The translations under genes and the position numbers were made by a program. The notes below the pieces were generated by a model. That model was not told the origin of the DNA, did no database searches, and saw nothing but the letters and a program-made list of their open reading frames with translations. A stretch of 64,000 nt of DNA, taken from positions 5,704,001 to 5,768,000 of the forward strand of contig NZ_CP109150.1 of the NCBI RefSeq assembly GCF_035920365.1, read 5' to 3'. Positions 17,695 through 26,268 of the stretch are shown one piece after another. The stretch comes from Micromonospora sp. NBC_01740. Lineage in GTDB: Bacteria > Actinomycetota > Actinomycetes > Mycobacteriales > Micromonosporaceae. How positions within the stretch are numbered: the stretch's first letter is position 1; each line of letters begins with the position of its first letter.

Positions 17695-18207
17695 ATGACC
17701 GCCGTGGCGTACTCCCACTGCTCCTTCTGCGGCGCCGCCTATCCGCCGGCGGCCGGTTGGCCGCGGGTCTGCGCGGCCTGCGGCGGGACGGTCTGGCGCA
17801 ACCCGCTGCCCGTCGCGGTGGCGGTGCTGCCGGTCCGCACGGCCCGGGGCCTCGGGGTGGTGGCCGTCCGCCGCGACATCGAGCCCGCCCGCGGCCAGCT
17901 CGCGCTGCCGGGTGGCTTCATCGAGTACGGCGAGGAGTGGCAGGAGGCGCTGGTCCGGGAGTTGTGGGAGGAGACCGGCCTGCGTGCCGACGCCGCCGAC
18001 GCCCGGCTCCTCGCGGTGCACGGCGCCCCGGCCGGCGGCACGATCATGGTCTTCGGCGAGCTGCCCGAGCGGCGGGCCGAGGCGCTGCCGCCGTCGGCGC
18101 CGACCGAGGAGGCCACCGAGTGGCTGGTGCTCACCGAGCCGACGGAGCTGGCCTTCTCCACCCACACCCGGGTGCTCGCCGAATTCCTCGCCCGGCGCGC
18201 GGGCTGA
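17695..18207 (+). CDS. Nudix hydrolase with N-terminal zinc ribbon
   Basis: A 170-residue protein. The N-terminal zinc ribbon has CSFC and CAAC knuckles, followed by a Nudix domain. The Nudix box fits GGFIEYGEEWQEALVREL then WEETGL, with all the catalytic Glu residues in place. The ribbon resembles NudC/NADH pyrophosphatase-like members. Likely substrates are nucleoside diphosphate derivatives; the exact one is unclear. ATG 17695 is chosen over an in-frame upstream GTG because TAACGT ends 8 nt before the ATG, as in a leaderless mRNA. It converges on the KptA gene with a 7-nt gap. Confidence 0.9.
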   Translation: MTAVAYSHCSFCGAAYPPAAGWPRVCAACGGTVWRNPLPVAVAVLPVRTARGLGVVAVRRDIEPARGQLALPGGFIEYGEEWQEALVRELWEETGLRADAADARLLAVHGAPAGGTIMVFGELPERRAEALPPSAPTEEATEWLVLTEPTELAFSTHTRVLAEFLARRAG

Positions 18208-18214
18208 GCCCCGC

Positions 18215-18754
18215 TCAGTCGGCCAGGTACCGGGCGGGCACCGCGTCGGTGAGCCAGACGCCGTTGGCGCTGCGATAGAAGGCGTGCCCGTCGCGGGCCA
18301 TCGCCGCCGCGTCCACGGTCAGCACCACCAGCTCGCCCGGCCGGCGGGCACCGACCCGTCGGGCGGTCGCCAGGTCCGGCGACAGGTGGACGTGGTGCCG
18401 GCCGGCCCGGTGCAGGCCGCTGGCCCGGATCGAGTCGAGCGCGACGCGGCTGGTGCCGTGGTAGAGCCGCGCCGGCGGCGGGCTGGGCGCCAGCTCCAGG
18501 TCGACCGGGATCGAGTGCCCCTGGTTGGCCCGGATCCGCTCGACGCCGTCGGCACCGCGTTCCACGGCGAAACGCTGCTTGTCGTTGCCGGCCACCACGG
18601 CGTCCAGGTCGGCGCGGTCGATCCCGAGCGCGGCGAGCAGGTCGTCGACCGACACCCAGCCGCCCCGGTCGGGCGCGAGGCCGAACCGGGCGGGCTCGTG
18701 CCGCAACGCCAGGGACATCCGCTTGCTCAGCCGCACCATCGCCCGATGATCCAT
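18215..18754 (-). CDS. kptA: RNA 2'-phosphotransferase (KptA/Tpt1 family)
   Basis: A 179-residue protein matching Tpt1/KptA length and motif order. [13 protein letters not shown] is followed by [10 protein letters not shown], then [14 protein letters not shown], then LYHGTS and [13 protein letters not shown]. The Arg, His, Arg and Arg residues that contact NAD and the 2'-phosphate are present in these blocks. The enzyme moves an internal RNA 2'-phosphate to NAD, giving ADP-ribose 1''-2'' cyclic phosphate. Bacteria lack the classic tRNA splicing substrate, so its role is uncertain. The start is the ATG before [11 protein letters not shown]; a longer GTG start adds an Arg-rich stretch. An RNA ligase is encoded 8 kb away but not in the same operon. 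Confidence 0.93.
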   Translation of the reverse strand: MDHRAMVRLSKRMSLALRHEPARFGLAPDRGGWVSVDDLLAALGIDRADLDAVVAGNDKQRFAVERGADGVERIRANQGHSIPVDLELAPSPPPARLYHGTSRVALDSIRASGLHRAGRHHVHLSPDLATARRVGARRPGELVVLTVDAAAMARDGHAFYRSANGVWLTDAVPARYLAD

Positions 18755-18867
18755 TGGCGGAGTCTCCCCCGCCGGGCACCGCCGGCGCCATCGGATTCGG
18801 CCGGACCCGGCCACCGCATCGGCGCCGGGCCGGCCAGCCCTGGCCGGCAGCCGATATCCTCGGCCGG

Positions 18868-19362
18868 GTGAACGCGGCCCGGCAGAACGAGCGCAGGCTG
18901 ATCGCCTCCAACAAGAAGGCGCGGCACGACTACTCGATCCTCAAGACCTACGAGGCGGGCATCGTGCTGGCCGGCACCGAGGTCAAGTCGCTGCGCGAGG
19001 GTCGGGCGTCGCTGGTCGACGCCTTCGCCCAGGAGCGTGACGGCGAGCTGATGCTCTACGGGCTGCACATCGCCGAGTACGGCTTCGGCAGCTGGACCAA
19101 CCACGCGCCCCGGCGCACCCGCAAGCTGCTGCTGCGCCGGGTGGAGATCGCCCGGATCCTGGAACGGACCCGCGAGGGCGGCCTGACCCTGGTGCCCCTG
19201 TCGATGTACTTCTCGGGCGGCTGGGCGAAGGTCGAGCTGGCCCTGGCCAAGGGCAGGAAGTCGTACGACAAGCGGCAGGCGCTCGCCGAACGCGACGCCG
19301 AGCGGGAGATCGCCCGGGAACTGGGCCGCCACCTCAAGGGCCGCACCGCGCGACGGGGCTGA
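18868..19362 (+). CDS. smpB: SsrA-binding protein SmpB
   Basis: A 164-residue SmpB, the tmRNA-binding factor for ribosome rescue. The conserved series [47 protein letters not shown] and [23 protein letters not shown] is complete. The tail has the Lys/Arg-rich KSYDKRQ and [15 protein letters not shown] elements. The GTG start is supported by TATCCT ending 7 nt upstream (leaderless) and by the usual family length. The tmRNA gene often found downstream in other bacteria is not in the following region. Confidence 0.97.
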   Translation: MNAARQNERRLIASNKKARHDYSILKTYEAGIVLAGTEVKSLREGRASLVDAFAQERDGELMLYGLHIAEYGFGSWTNHAPRRTRKLLLRRVEIARILERTREGGLTLVPLSMYFSGGWAKVELALAKGRKSYDKRQALAERDAEREIARELGRHLKGRTARRG

Positions 19363-19552
19363 CCGCTCCCGTCGCCTCCCCCGCACGCCGGCCACGGACC
19401 GACCGACGCGTCGGCCGTCTCCGTCACCCGCCGGTGGCGCCGGTCCGGCCCGTCGTCGTTCGCCGCGTGCCACCGCCGTCACGGTGGGTCGACGCGGCAC
19501 GCCGGACGGTCGTTGACGCGCCGTCCGCATCGTGGTGTGCTCACTCGGCCAC

Positions 19553-19577
19553 GGTAATGAAAACCGTAGTCATTACC
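19553..19577 (+). promoter_or_regulatory. Perfect palindrome upstream of the SCO5389-family gene (Zur-like)
   Basis: Arms GGTAATGA and TCATTACC (8 bp each, perfect) flank a 9-nt centre, ending 19 nt before the start codon. The inner 15-mer TGAAAACCGTAGTCA has the 7-1-7 layout and outer TGA/TCA of actinobacterial zinc-uptake-regulator boxes, though its right half is imperfect. It is AT-rich against a GC-rich background. Operator function is inferred. Confidence 0.55.
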
Positions 19578-19596
19578 AGTGAACCGGAGGAGAAGC

Positions 19597-19989
19597 ATGT
19601 CTCTCACCGTCCCGCCCGCCCTGCTCGACGCCGCCGAGCGCGGCCCCGTCGACGACGCCGAGTTCGTCGCCTGCGTCCGCGACTCGCTGCCGTACGCCTG
19701 GCAGACCGTCAGCCGGGTGGCCGCCGAACTCGCGTCCACCGGCGCGGACCACGCCGACAACGTCGTCCCGCCGCCCACCGAGGCCGAACGCGGCCAGTTG
19801 CTGCGGGCGCTCGCCAGCGACGCCATCCGCGCCGGCCTGGAGCGGCACTTCCACGTCAAGCTCGCCTTCCAGAACTGCCACCGGGTCGCCGCGTTCCGCC
19901 CGGTGGCGGTCGACTCCGACGCGTACCGGCGGTTCGTCTCCGCCCGGGGCCAGCTGCTCAACCAGTCCCCCGAGCTGCGCAACTGCTGA
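19597..19989 (+). CDS. SCO5389-family conserved actinobacterial protein
   Basis: A 130-residue soluble protein resembling the SCO5389 family of Streptomyces, recognised from memory of its order: SLTVPPALLDAAERG, FVACVRDSLPYAW, DNVVPPPTEAERGQLLRALASDAIR, FQNCHRVAAF and the terminal RGQLLNQSPELRNC. Function is unknown. The ATG has GGAGGAG 5-6 nt upstream, the strongest ribosome site in this part of the window. A perfect palindrome just upstream suggests control by a repressor. A 14-bp hairpin follows the stop. Confidence 0.88.
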   Translation: MSLTVPPALLDAAERGPVDDAEFVACVRDSLPYAWQTVSRVAAELASTGADHADNVVPPPTEAERGQLLRALASDAIRAGLERHFHVKLAFQNCHRVAAFRPVAVDSDAYRRFVSARGQLLNQSPELRNC

Positions 19990-20001
19990 CCCGACGGATG
20001 C

Positions 20002-20049
20002 GGCCGGCGGGCGGGACGGGGCGTCGAGGGCCCGCCCCGCCCGCCGGCC
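20002..20049. terminator. Hairpin between convergent genes
   Basis: A perfect 14-bp stem (20002-20015 with 20036-20049, GGCCGGCGGGCGGG and its complement) and a 20-nt loop lie between the SCO5389-family stop and the stop of the convergent membrane-protein gene. No T-run is present, as usual in this GC range. It could serve both directions. Confidence 0.65.
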
Positions 20050-20050
20050 G

Positions 20051-21190
20051 TCAGCCGGGGACGGCGGGCGGAGGCGCGGACGACCCGGCAGGCCCGGGCG
20101 ACGGCGGCGCGGACGGTTCGGCGGGCTCCCCTGCCGGCACCCGGCCCAGGCAGCGCGGGTCCGCCCGCCCCACCGGTTGCCGGGGGATCATCCAGTCCAG
20201 CGCCGTCTCCTCCACGTGCCAGCCGTACACGTCCACGCGGGTGACCGGGATCCGCCCCGGGTCGGGGCAGAGAAGCTGCCCGCGTACCTGGTCGTTGGGC
20301 AGGAAGCGCACCTCGCCCCGCCCGTCGAGCACGATCGTCATCCGGTCGGTCACCGTGACCGCCTGGCCGCGTACCACCTCCCGCACCGGGCCCGCCTCCG
20401 GGCCGACCTCGACGGCGACCGCGGGCAGCAGCGGCACCCGCAGGAAGACCACCCCCGTCACCAGCGGCAGCACCGCCGCCACCGCGTAGGCGAGGCTGTG
20501 GGTCAGCGCCGGGGCGACCGGGCGCGGCACCGGGCCGGTGAGCACCACGGCTCCCAGCGGGGGCACGACCAGCAGCAGGGCCGTGGCCAGTTCGCCGTCG
20601 CTGATCGCGGCCGGCACGGCGGGCGCCAGCCAGGCGTAGCTCGCGGTCGCCGCCACGACCGGCAGCACCAGGGTGGCGACCAGGAGCAGGCGGGGTCGGT
20701 CCGGGTAGCGGAGCCGGGTCCGCAGCGCCAGCAGCCAGAGGGCGAGCATCATCAGCAGCGGCAGGAACCGCAACTGCCAGGTGAGCGCCGCCAGCGCGGT
20801 CGCCGCCACCAGCACCCAACCGGGGGTACGCACGGTGCCGTAGGCGAGCAGCGAGCGATCCGGGTCGAACCGGTCAGGCGCGCTGACCTGGAGCAGCCGG
20901 CCGAGGACGGTCAGCACCAGCACCACCAGCGGGAACGCCCACACCAGCGCGATCAGCAGGGCGCTGAGCAGCCCGAGCGGGCTGACGTACTGCACCAGCA
21001 GCAGCATCGTCGGCATGTCCTGCCGGCTGAGCCGCCAGAGCCGCAGCACCAGCAGCAGCACCGGGAACGCGGGCAGCAGCGTCAGCAGCCACTGCTGCGC
21101 CTGTTGCGCCTGCTTGGTGCCCGGGCGACGGTCGGCGCGCCCGATCGCGGCCGACTCGGAGACGGCAGGGCCCATCTCTCCCACGGCCAC
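20051..21190 (-). CDS. Multi-pass membrane protein of unknown function
   Basis: A 379-residue protein with about eight hydrophobic segments (for example LLTLLPAFPVLLLVLRLW, LLMMLALWLLALR, ATALLLVVPPLGAVVL). A C-terminal region of about 110 residues, probably outside the membrane, contains GEVRFLPNDQVRGQLLCPDPGRIPVTRVDVYGW and ends in a Pro/Ala/Ser-rich tail. No family is recognised. GTG 21190 is chosen because GGAGG lies 7 nt upstream; ATG 21175 is the alternative. Either start lies well inside the 3' end of the upstream binding-protein gene, a long overlap. Pairing suggests the two act together at the envelope. Confidence 0.75.
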   Translation of the reverse strand: MAVGEMGPAVSESAAIGRADRRPGTKQAQQAQQWLLTLLPAFPVLLLVLRLWRLSRQDMPTMLLLVQYVSPLGLLSALLIALVWAFPLVVLVLTVLGRLLQVSAPDRFDPDRSLLAYGTVRTPGWVLVAATALAALTWQLRFLPLLMMLALWLLALRTRLRYPDRPRLLLVATLVLPVVAATASYAWLAPAVPAAISDGELATALLLVVPPLGAVVLTGPVPRPVAPALTHSLAYAVAAVLPLVTGVVFLRVPLLPAVAVEVGPEAGPVREVVRGQAVTVTDRMTIVLDGRGEVRFLPNDQVRGQLLCPDPGRIPVTRVDVYGWHVEETALDWMIPRQPVGRADPRCLGRVPAGEPAEPSAPPSPGPAGSSAPPPAVPG

Positions 21191-22266
21191 TGCCGCACCT
21201 CCACCTTCTCCTCGGGCTCCGGCTGCCGGCCGACCGCCACCTGCTGCAGGTTGCTGTACTGCTGCTCCGAGGCCAGGTACCGGTCGAACGCCGCCTTCCA
21301 CCGGTAGCCGTCGGGCCCCTCCGCCGACTGCTGCAGGGAGAGGTTGACCAGGTCCCGCATCGCCGGATTGGGGCCGGTGTTCACGCCCCACTTCTCCGCC
21401 GCCTCCTCGCCGATGTCCCAGTGCTGCAACTCCTGGCGCCCTCGCAGCTTCACCGCCGGCGGCAGCTCGCCCGGCGGGCGGGGGCCCACGAAGCCGGCCA
21501 GGATCGCCGCGTCGGTGGTGACCGCGTCGACATCACCGTCGTAGAGCGCCTGGATGCACTCGCTGATCCGGTTGCGGCCGATCGGGCTCGCGCCCGCGTC
21601 CCGCAGGCGCCGCTCCGAGGTGGACGTGCCCAGCGTGCAGACCTTCGCCCGGTCGAGGTCGCGCAGGCTGGCGACCTTGCGGCTGTCGGACGCGAGCGTC
21701 ACCACCGACTGCTCCGTCTCCAGGTAGGGGAAGGAGAAGACCACGCCCTGCCCCTGGCGCTGCTCGGTGATGCTGTAGGAGGCGACCACCAAATCGACGG
21801 TGACGAAGCTGCCGCTGGCGTCGCGCGCCTGCCGGCGGGCCCGGTCCTCGCTCTCGATCGCCAGCAGCGTCACCTCCGGGGCGTCGAACCCCAGGTCCTC
21901 GGCGATCATGTACGCGATCTCGATGTCGAAGCCCTCGAACGCGCCGTTCTCCAGCTTCTGCGCCACGCCCGGTTGGTCGTCCTTGACCCCGATGACCAGC
22001 CTGTCCCGGTTGGTCAGCCCCGCCCGCTCGCGCAGCTCGTCCCAGGTGGGCGGGCCGGTCGCCACGATCACCCGTACCGTGGCCGCCACGATCACCACCA
22101 GCAGGAGCAGCAGGGCCGCCAGGCGCACCTGCCGGGACCTCGACCGGCGCGCGGTGGCGGCCTCCACGGATTCCGGCGCCGGTGGGTTGCCGCTGCCCTC
22201 GTCGTCCTGACCCAACTCGGCCCTCCCGGTCGCCGTCCCCCGCCCGAGCCCTCCATTGTGGTCCAT
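21082..22266 (-). CDS. Membrane-anchored extracellular solute-binding protein (SBP family 3-like)
   Basis: A 394-residue protein. After a cytoplasmic N-terminus of about 45 residues comes one membrane span (VRLAALLLLLVVIVAATVRVIV), then a periplasmic-binding domain of the amino-acid type. Typical blocks are RLVIGVKDDQPGVA, GFDIEIAYMIAEDLGF, DLVVASYSITEQR, and the closing DAVTTDAAILAGF. It is anchored by the span rather than a lipobox. No ABC permease or ATPase is adjacent, so it may be a ligand sensor and not part of a transporter. The last ~36 residues overlap the next gene and look like frame-shadow sequence rich in Arg and Ser, so the true C-terminus may lie earlier or an indel may be present. 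Confidence 0.82.
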   Translation of the reverse strand: MDHNGGLGRGTATGRAELGQDDEGSGNPPAPESVEAATARRSRSRQVRLAALLLLLVVIVAATVRVIVATGPPTWDELRERAGLTNRDRLVIGVKDDQPGVAQKLENGAFEGFDIEIAYMIAEDLGFDAPEVTLLAIESEDRARRQARDASGSFVTVDLVVASYSITEQRQGQGVVFSFPYLETEQSVVTLASDSRKVASLRDLDRAKVCTLGTSTSERRLRDAGASPIGRNRISECIQALYDGDVDAVTTDAAILAGFVGPRPPGELPPAVKLRGRQELQHWDIGEEAAEKWGVNTGPNPAMRDLVNLSLQQSAEGPDGYRWKAAFDRYLASEQQYSNLQQVAVGRQPEPEEKVEVRQWPWERWALPSPSRPRSGAPTVARAPSRRNRRSSGC

Positions 22267-22412
22267 CCCACCAGGTCACGACAGCATCCGGACAGTCGGT
22301 CGTGTCGCGGCTGCGCCAGCCGCGGACACGAGGAAAATGGGCTCTTCCGGGCCGCATCCGCGACGAGCTGCCCGCCCTTCTCCTCGCATCTGCCGGCCGC
22401 TAGGCTGGGCCG

Positions 22413-22838
22413 GTGACGACGTTCCGCATCGGGGAGGCCGCCGAACTGCTCGGCGTCAGCGCCGACACCGTGCGCCGGTGGGTCGACGCCGGGCGGCTGG
22501 CCGCCGGCCGCGACGAGCACGGGCACCGTGTCATCGACGGGGTCGAGCTGGCCGCGTTCGCCCGGGGGCAGGCCGCCGAGCCGGACGACCGGTCGGACGC
22601 CTCCTCGGCCCGCAACCGGCTGCGCGGCATCGTGGTCAACGTCGTCAAGGACACGGTGATGGCGCAGGTCGACATCCAGGCCGGGCCGTTCCGGATCGTC
22701 TCGCTGATGAGCCGGGAGGCGGTCGACGAGCTGGACCTGCGCGTCGGCTCGCTGGCCGTCGCGGTGATCAAGTCGACCACGGTGGTGGTGGAACGCGCCT
22801 CCCCGTCCGGGGCCTCCCGGGGGAGGCAGGGGTCGTGA
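22413..22838 (+). CDS. MerR-like HTH protein fused to a molybdate-binding Mop/TOBE domain
   Basis: A 141-residue protein. Residues 3-45 form an excisionase/MerR-like helix-turn-helix (FRIGEAAELLGVSADTVRRWVDAGRL). Residues about 68-135 form a Mop domain (RNRLRGIVVNVVKDTVMAQVDIQAG, AVIKSTTVVVE). Mop domains bind molybdate or tungstate. The direct coupling to modABC suggests a molybdate-sensing regulator analogous to ModE but built differently. TAGGCT ends 6 nt before the GTG, so the operon mRNA is probably leaderless. Its stop overlaps the modA start by 4 nt. Confidence 0.92.
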   Translation: MTTFRIGEAAELLGVSADTVRRWVDAGRLAAGRDEHGHRVIDGVELAAFARGQAAEPDDRSDASSARNRLRGIVVNVVKDTVMAQVDIQAGPFRIVSLMSREAVDELDLRVGSLAVAVIKSTTVVVERASPSGASRGRQGS

Positions 22839-23620
22839 GAGCGGCGGGGCGCTCGCGGACGGTCGCGGTGGTGGCGGCGGTGATCACCGCCCTGGTGGCC
22901 CTGGCCGGGTGCGGCGCGGGCACCACCGCCGGTGGCGGGTCGACGGACGGCACGGTGACCGTGTTCGCCGCGGCCTCGCTGACCGAGTCGTTCACCCGGA
23001 TCGGCCGGGACTTCGAGGCGGCCCACCCGGGCACGACCGTGGTCCTCAACTTCGCCGGCAGCGCCGCGCTGGCCGCCCAGATCAACCAGGGCGCCCCGGC
23101 CGACGTGTTCGCCTCGGCGGCGACGCGCAACATGACCACCGTCGCCGAGGCCGGCAACGCCGACGGCGATCCGGTGGTCTTCGTCCGCAACCAGCTCGTC
23201 GTCGCCGTGCCGAGGGGCAACCCGCAGGGCGTCGCCGGGCTGGCCGACCTGGCCCGGCCGGGCGTGAAGGTGGCGCTCTGCGCGGAGCAGGTGCCCTGTG
23301 GGGTGGCGGCGCGGACGGCGCTCGACGCCGCCTCGGTCGCGCTCACCCCGGTCACCCTGGAGCAGGACGTGCGGGGCGCGCTGTCCAAGGTGCGGCTCGG
23401 CGAGGTCGACGCGGCCATCGTCTACCGCACGGACGCCCTGGCCGCCACGGCCGACGTGACGGCCGTCGAGTTCCCTGAGTCCGCCCGCGCCGTCAACGAC
23501 TACCCGATCGTCGCGCTGCGGGACGCGCCCAACCCCGACGGCGCGCGGGCCTTCGTCGCGTACGTCCGCTCGGAGCGGGGGCGCGCGGTGCTCACCGGGG
23601 CCGGGTTCCAGGCCCCGTGA
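22835..23620 (+). CDS. modA: Molybdate ABC transporter substrate-binding lipoprotein
   Basis: A 261-residue lipoprotein with a signal sequence ending in LVALAGC (lipobox LAGC). The mature part follows ModA: VTVFAAASLTESF, FAGSAALAAQINQGAPADVFASA, LVVAVPRGNP and DAAIVYRTDA, the last marking the C-terminal lobe. It captures molybdate at the outer membrane face for ModBC. The GTG start is preceded by GGGAGG at 8-nt spacing and overlaps the regulator's stop. The gene is followed by modB with another 4-nt overlap. Confidence 0.95.
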   Translation: MRAAGRSRTVAVVAAVITALVALAGCGAGTTAGGGSTDGTVTVFAAASLTESFTRIGRDFEAAHPGTTVVLNFAGSAALAAQINQGAPADVFASAATRNMTTVAEAGNADGDPVVFVRNQLVVAVPRGNPQGVAGLADLARPGVKVALCAEQVPCGVAARTALDAASVALTPVTLEQDVRGALSKVRLGEVDAAIVYRTDALAATADVTAVEFPESARAVNDYPIVALRDAPNPDGARAFVAYVRSERGRAVLTGAGFQAP

Positions 23621-24432
23621 CGCGTACCCACGGCGGGCGCCTGCGCCGGCGGGGCCCCGGGGTACCCGTCGCGCTGCTGCTGCCGGCCGTGCTGGGCCTG
23701 GTCTTCCTCGTCCTGCCGCTGGTCGGGCTGGTGGCCCGTACGCCGTGGGCCGACCTGCCGCAGCGGCTCGCCGCGCCGGGCGTGCTCACCGCGCTGCGGC
23801 TGTCCCTGCTGTCCGCCACGCTGGCCACGCTGCTCTGCCTGCTGCTCGGGGTGCCGCTGGCCTGGCTGCTGGCCCGCGTCGAGTTTCCCGGCCGGCGCCT
23901 GGTGCGCGCCCTCGTCACCGTGCCGCTGGTGCTGCCACCCGTCGTCGGCGGGGTGGCGCTGCTGCTGGTCTTCGGCCGGCGTGGCCTGCTCGGCGGCTGG
24001 CTCGACGCGACCTTCGGGATCACCCTGCCGTTCACCACCGCCGGCGTGGTGCTGGCGGAGGCGTTCGTGGCGATGCCGTTCCTGGTGATCGCCGTGGAGG
24101 GGGCGCTGCGCGGCGCCGACGGCCGGTACGAGGAGGCGGCGGCGACCCTCGGGGCGGGCCGCTGGACGACGTTCACCCACGTCACCCTGCCCCTGGTGGC
24201 GCCCGGCCTGGCGGCCGGGGCGGTGCTGTGCTGGGCCCGGGCGCTCGGCGAGTTCGGCGCCACCATCACCTTCGCCGGCAACTATCCGGGGCGTACGCAG
24301 ACCATGCCGCTGGCCGTCTACCTGGCGCTGGAGACGGACGTGCAGGCCGCCGTGGTGCTCAGCCTCGTGCTGCTCACGGTCTCGGTGGCCATCCTCGCCG
24401 GGCTGCGCGACCGCTGGATCACCAGCCCGTGA
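23617..24432 (+). CDS. modB: Molybdate ABC transporter permease
   Basis: A 271-residue integral membrane permease with five to six hydrophobic segments (VALLLPAVLGLVFLVLPLVGLVA, ALRLSLLSATLATLLCLLLGVPLAWLL and others). The EAA-type cytoplasmic loop reads EEAAATLGAGRWTTFTHVTLP, the contact for the ModC ATPase. ALGEFGATITFAGN is characteristic of molybdate/sulfate permeases. Start and stop overlap modA and modC by 4 nt each, so the subunits are translationally coupled. Confidence 0.95.
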   Translation: MTRTHGGRLRRRGPGVPVALLLPAVLGLVFLVLPLVGLVARTPWADLPQRLAAPGVLTALRLSLLSATLATLLCLLLGVPLAWLLARVEFPGRRLVRALVTVPLVLPPVVGGVALLLVFGRRGLLGGWLDATFGITLPFTTAGVVLAEAFVAMPFLVIAVEGALRGADGRYEEAAATLGAGRWTTFTHVTLPLVAPGLAAGAVLCWARALGEFGATITFAGNYPGRTQTMPLAVYLALETDVQAAVVLSLVLLTVSVAILAGLRDRWITSP

Positions 24433-25493
24433 GCGCGCCCCTGCTCGACGCGCACCTCGTGGTGCAGCGGGACGCCTTCCGCCTCGACGTGCCGCTGCGC
24501 GTCGCCGCCGGCGAGGTGGTCGCGCTGCTCGGCCCCAACGGGGCGGGCAAGACCACCGCGCTGCGCGCGCTCGCCGGCCTGCTCCCGCTGACCGCCGGGC
24601 ACCTCACCCTCGACGGCGTCGACCTGGACCGGCCGCAGCGCCGCGCCTGGACGCCGACCGAACGCCGGCCGATCGGCGTGGTCTTCCAGGACTACCTGCT
24701 CTTCCCGCACCTGAGCGCGCTGGAGAACGTGGCGTTCGGGCCCCGGCGGCACGGCGCCGACCGGCGTACCGCCCGCCGGACCGCCCACGACTGGCTCGCG
24801 CGGGTCGGCCTGGCCGAGCACGCCGACCGCCGTCCCCGGCAGCTCTCCGGCGGGCAGGCGCAGCGGGTCGCGCTGGCCCGCGCGCTCGCCGTCGAGCCGG
24901 CGCTGCTGCTGCTGGACGAGCCGCTCGCCGCGCTCGACGCCCGCACCCGGCTGGACACCCGGGCCGAGCTGCACCGGCACCTCGCCGCGCACCCGGGTGC
25001 CACCCTGCTGGTCACCCACGATCCGCTGGACGCGTTGGTGCTGGCCGACCGGCTCGTGGTCGTCGAGGAGGGCCGGGTGGTGCAGGAGGGGGACGCCGCC
25101 ACCGTCACGGCGCGGCCACGCACCGACTACGTGGCCCGGCTCGTCGGGCTGAACCTGCACCGGGGCCACGCCGACGGGCACCGGGTCCGGGTCGCCGACG
25201 GGCTGACCCTCACCGTCGCCGACCGGCTCGACGGGGAGGTCTTCGTCGCCTTCCGGCCCTCGGCGGTGGCCCTGCACCCGTCGCGCCCCGAGGGCAGCCC
25301 GCGCAACACCTGGGCGGCGACGGTGGCCGGCGTGCAGCGGCACGGCGACGACCTGCGGGTGCAGCTCGACGGGCCGATCGGGGTGTCGGCGGACGTCACG
25401 CCGTCCGCCGCCGCGCAGCTGCGGCTGGCCCCCGGCCAGCCGGTCTGGGCCGCGGTGAAGGCGGCGCAGACCCACGCGTACCCCGCCGGCTGA
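24429..25493 (+). CDS. modC: Molybdate ABC transporter ATPase
   Basis: A 354-residue ATPase. Walker A is GPNGAGKT, the Q-loop is FQDY, the signature is LSGGQAQR and Walker B is LLLLDEPLAALD, followed by the switch His in LLVTHD. The C-terminal ~110 residues form a TOBE/Mop-like regulatory domain (EVFVAFRPSAVALH, TWAATVAGVQRHGDDLRVQLDG), as in ModC proteins that sense molybdate. It is the last gene of the regulator-modABC operon. No clear terminator follows. Confidence 0.95.
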   Translation: MSAPLLDAHLVVQRDAFRLDVPLRVAAGEVVALLGPNGAGKTTALRALAGLLPLTAGHLTLDGVDLDRPQRRAWTPTERRPIGVVFQDYLLFPHLSALENVAFGPRRHGADRRTARRTAHDWLARVGLAEHADRRPRQLSGGQAQRVALARALAVEPALLLLDEPLAALDARTRLDTRAELHRHLAAHPGATLLVTHDPLDALVLADRLVVVEEGRVVQEGDAATVTARPRTDYVARLVGLNLHRGHADGHRVRVADGLTLTVADRLDGEVFVAFRPSAVALHPSRPEGSPRNTWAATVAGVQRHGDDLRVQLDGPIGVSADVTPSAAAQLRLAPGQPVWAAVKAAQTHAYPAG

Positions 25494-25676
25494 CGCCCTG
25501 CGGCCCCAGGGCCGGCGGCACGCGCGAGCGCTGCCCTCGGCGGCGTCGGGGCGCGGTCGACGGCGGCACACCGGATCCCGGCCAGGCAACCGCGCGGCAC
25601 TGAGCCCGGGGGTGGCGCGGAGCCCGGGACGGCGCGGACGCGAGCGACGCCGGACGCGGCGCGGACCCCGGGTGGG

Positions 25677-26102
25677 TCAGGCGGCGGGGTCGGCGGCCAG
25701 TAGGTCGGCGTGGGCGGCCCGGAGCCGGGCGAGACCGGGGTCGCTGCCCGGGGTGACCCGGCGGTCGAGTTCGGCCCAGACCTCGGCGAGGGCGGCGGTG
25801 ACCGCGCGCAGCTCGGCGGCGTGCCGGTGGGCGCTGCGCCGGTGCGCCTCGTCGAGGCGCCGGGCCCAGCCGGCGGTGACGGCGGCGAGGCGGTCCCCGT
25901 CAGCACGCGCCTGGGCGGCGCTGCGGGCGGCGGCCGCCGGGACGATCGCGGCCACCGGGCGGGGATCGCCGTCGCGGGTGACGACGGTGACGGTGTCGGT
26001 CAACTCGGCCAGCGCGACGAGCTGGGTGAGCCGGGTGCGCGCCTCGCGAAGCGGCACCGAGCGCGGCTGGTCGGTGTGCGGGGTGAGAGCGGGGACAGCC
26101 AT
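25677..26102 (-). CDS. Phd/YefM-like antitoxin-type protein without a toxin gene
   Basis: A 141-residue protein. Residues 15-60 (SVPLREARTRLTQLVALAELTDTVTVVTRDGDPRPVAAIVP) resemble the Phd/YefM N-terminal DNA-binding module. A long, helical, charge-rich C-terminal half (about 60-135) follows, where antitoxins normally carry the toxin-neutralising tail. No toxin is encoded on either side, and the divergent neighbour is an RNA ligase. It may be a solitary regulator, or part of a pair with its neighbour. Start by ATG without a strong ribosome site. Similarity is by eye, so moderate. Confidence 0.7.
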   Translation of the reverse strand: MAVPALTPHTDQPRSVPLREARTRLTQLVALAELTDTVTVVTRDGDPRPVAAIVPAAAARSAAQARADGDRLAAVTAGWARRLDEAHRRSAHRHAAELRAVTAALAEVWAELDRRVTPGSDPGLARLRAAHADLLAADPAA

Positions 26103-26268
26103 GGATGGATGGTCGCGCCCGGGTACGACATTTCCGCACGCCGACGGTCCAGGGTGGACACGCGGACCGGAAACTGGCGCGAGCCGGGGCCCTCGCGGCG
26201 GATACGCTGCCGGCCCGATGCCGCACCGCGAACCGGCGCGGCGCACCCCGCCACGTGAAGGAGCTGCC

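Noticed and set aside
19363..19552. tmRNA gene downstream of smpB
   Set aside because: The gap is too short and lacks the expected conserved ends and tag-coding region.
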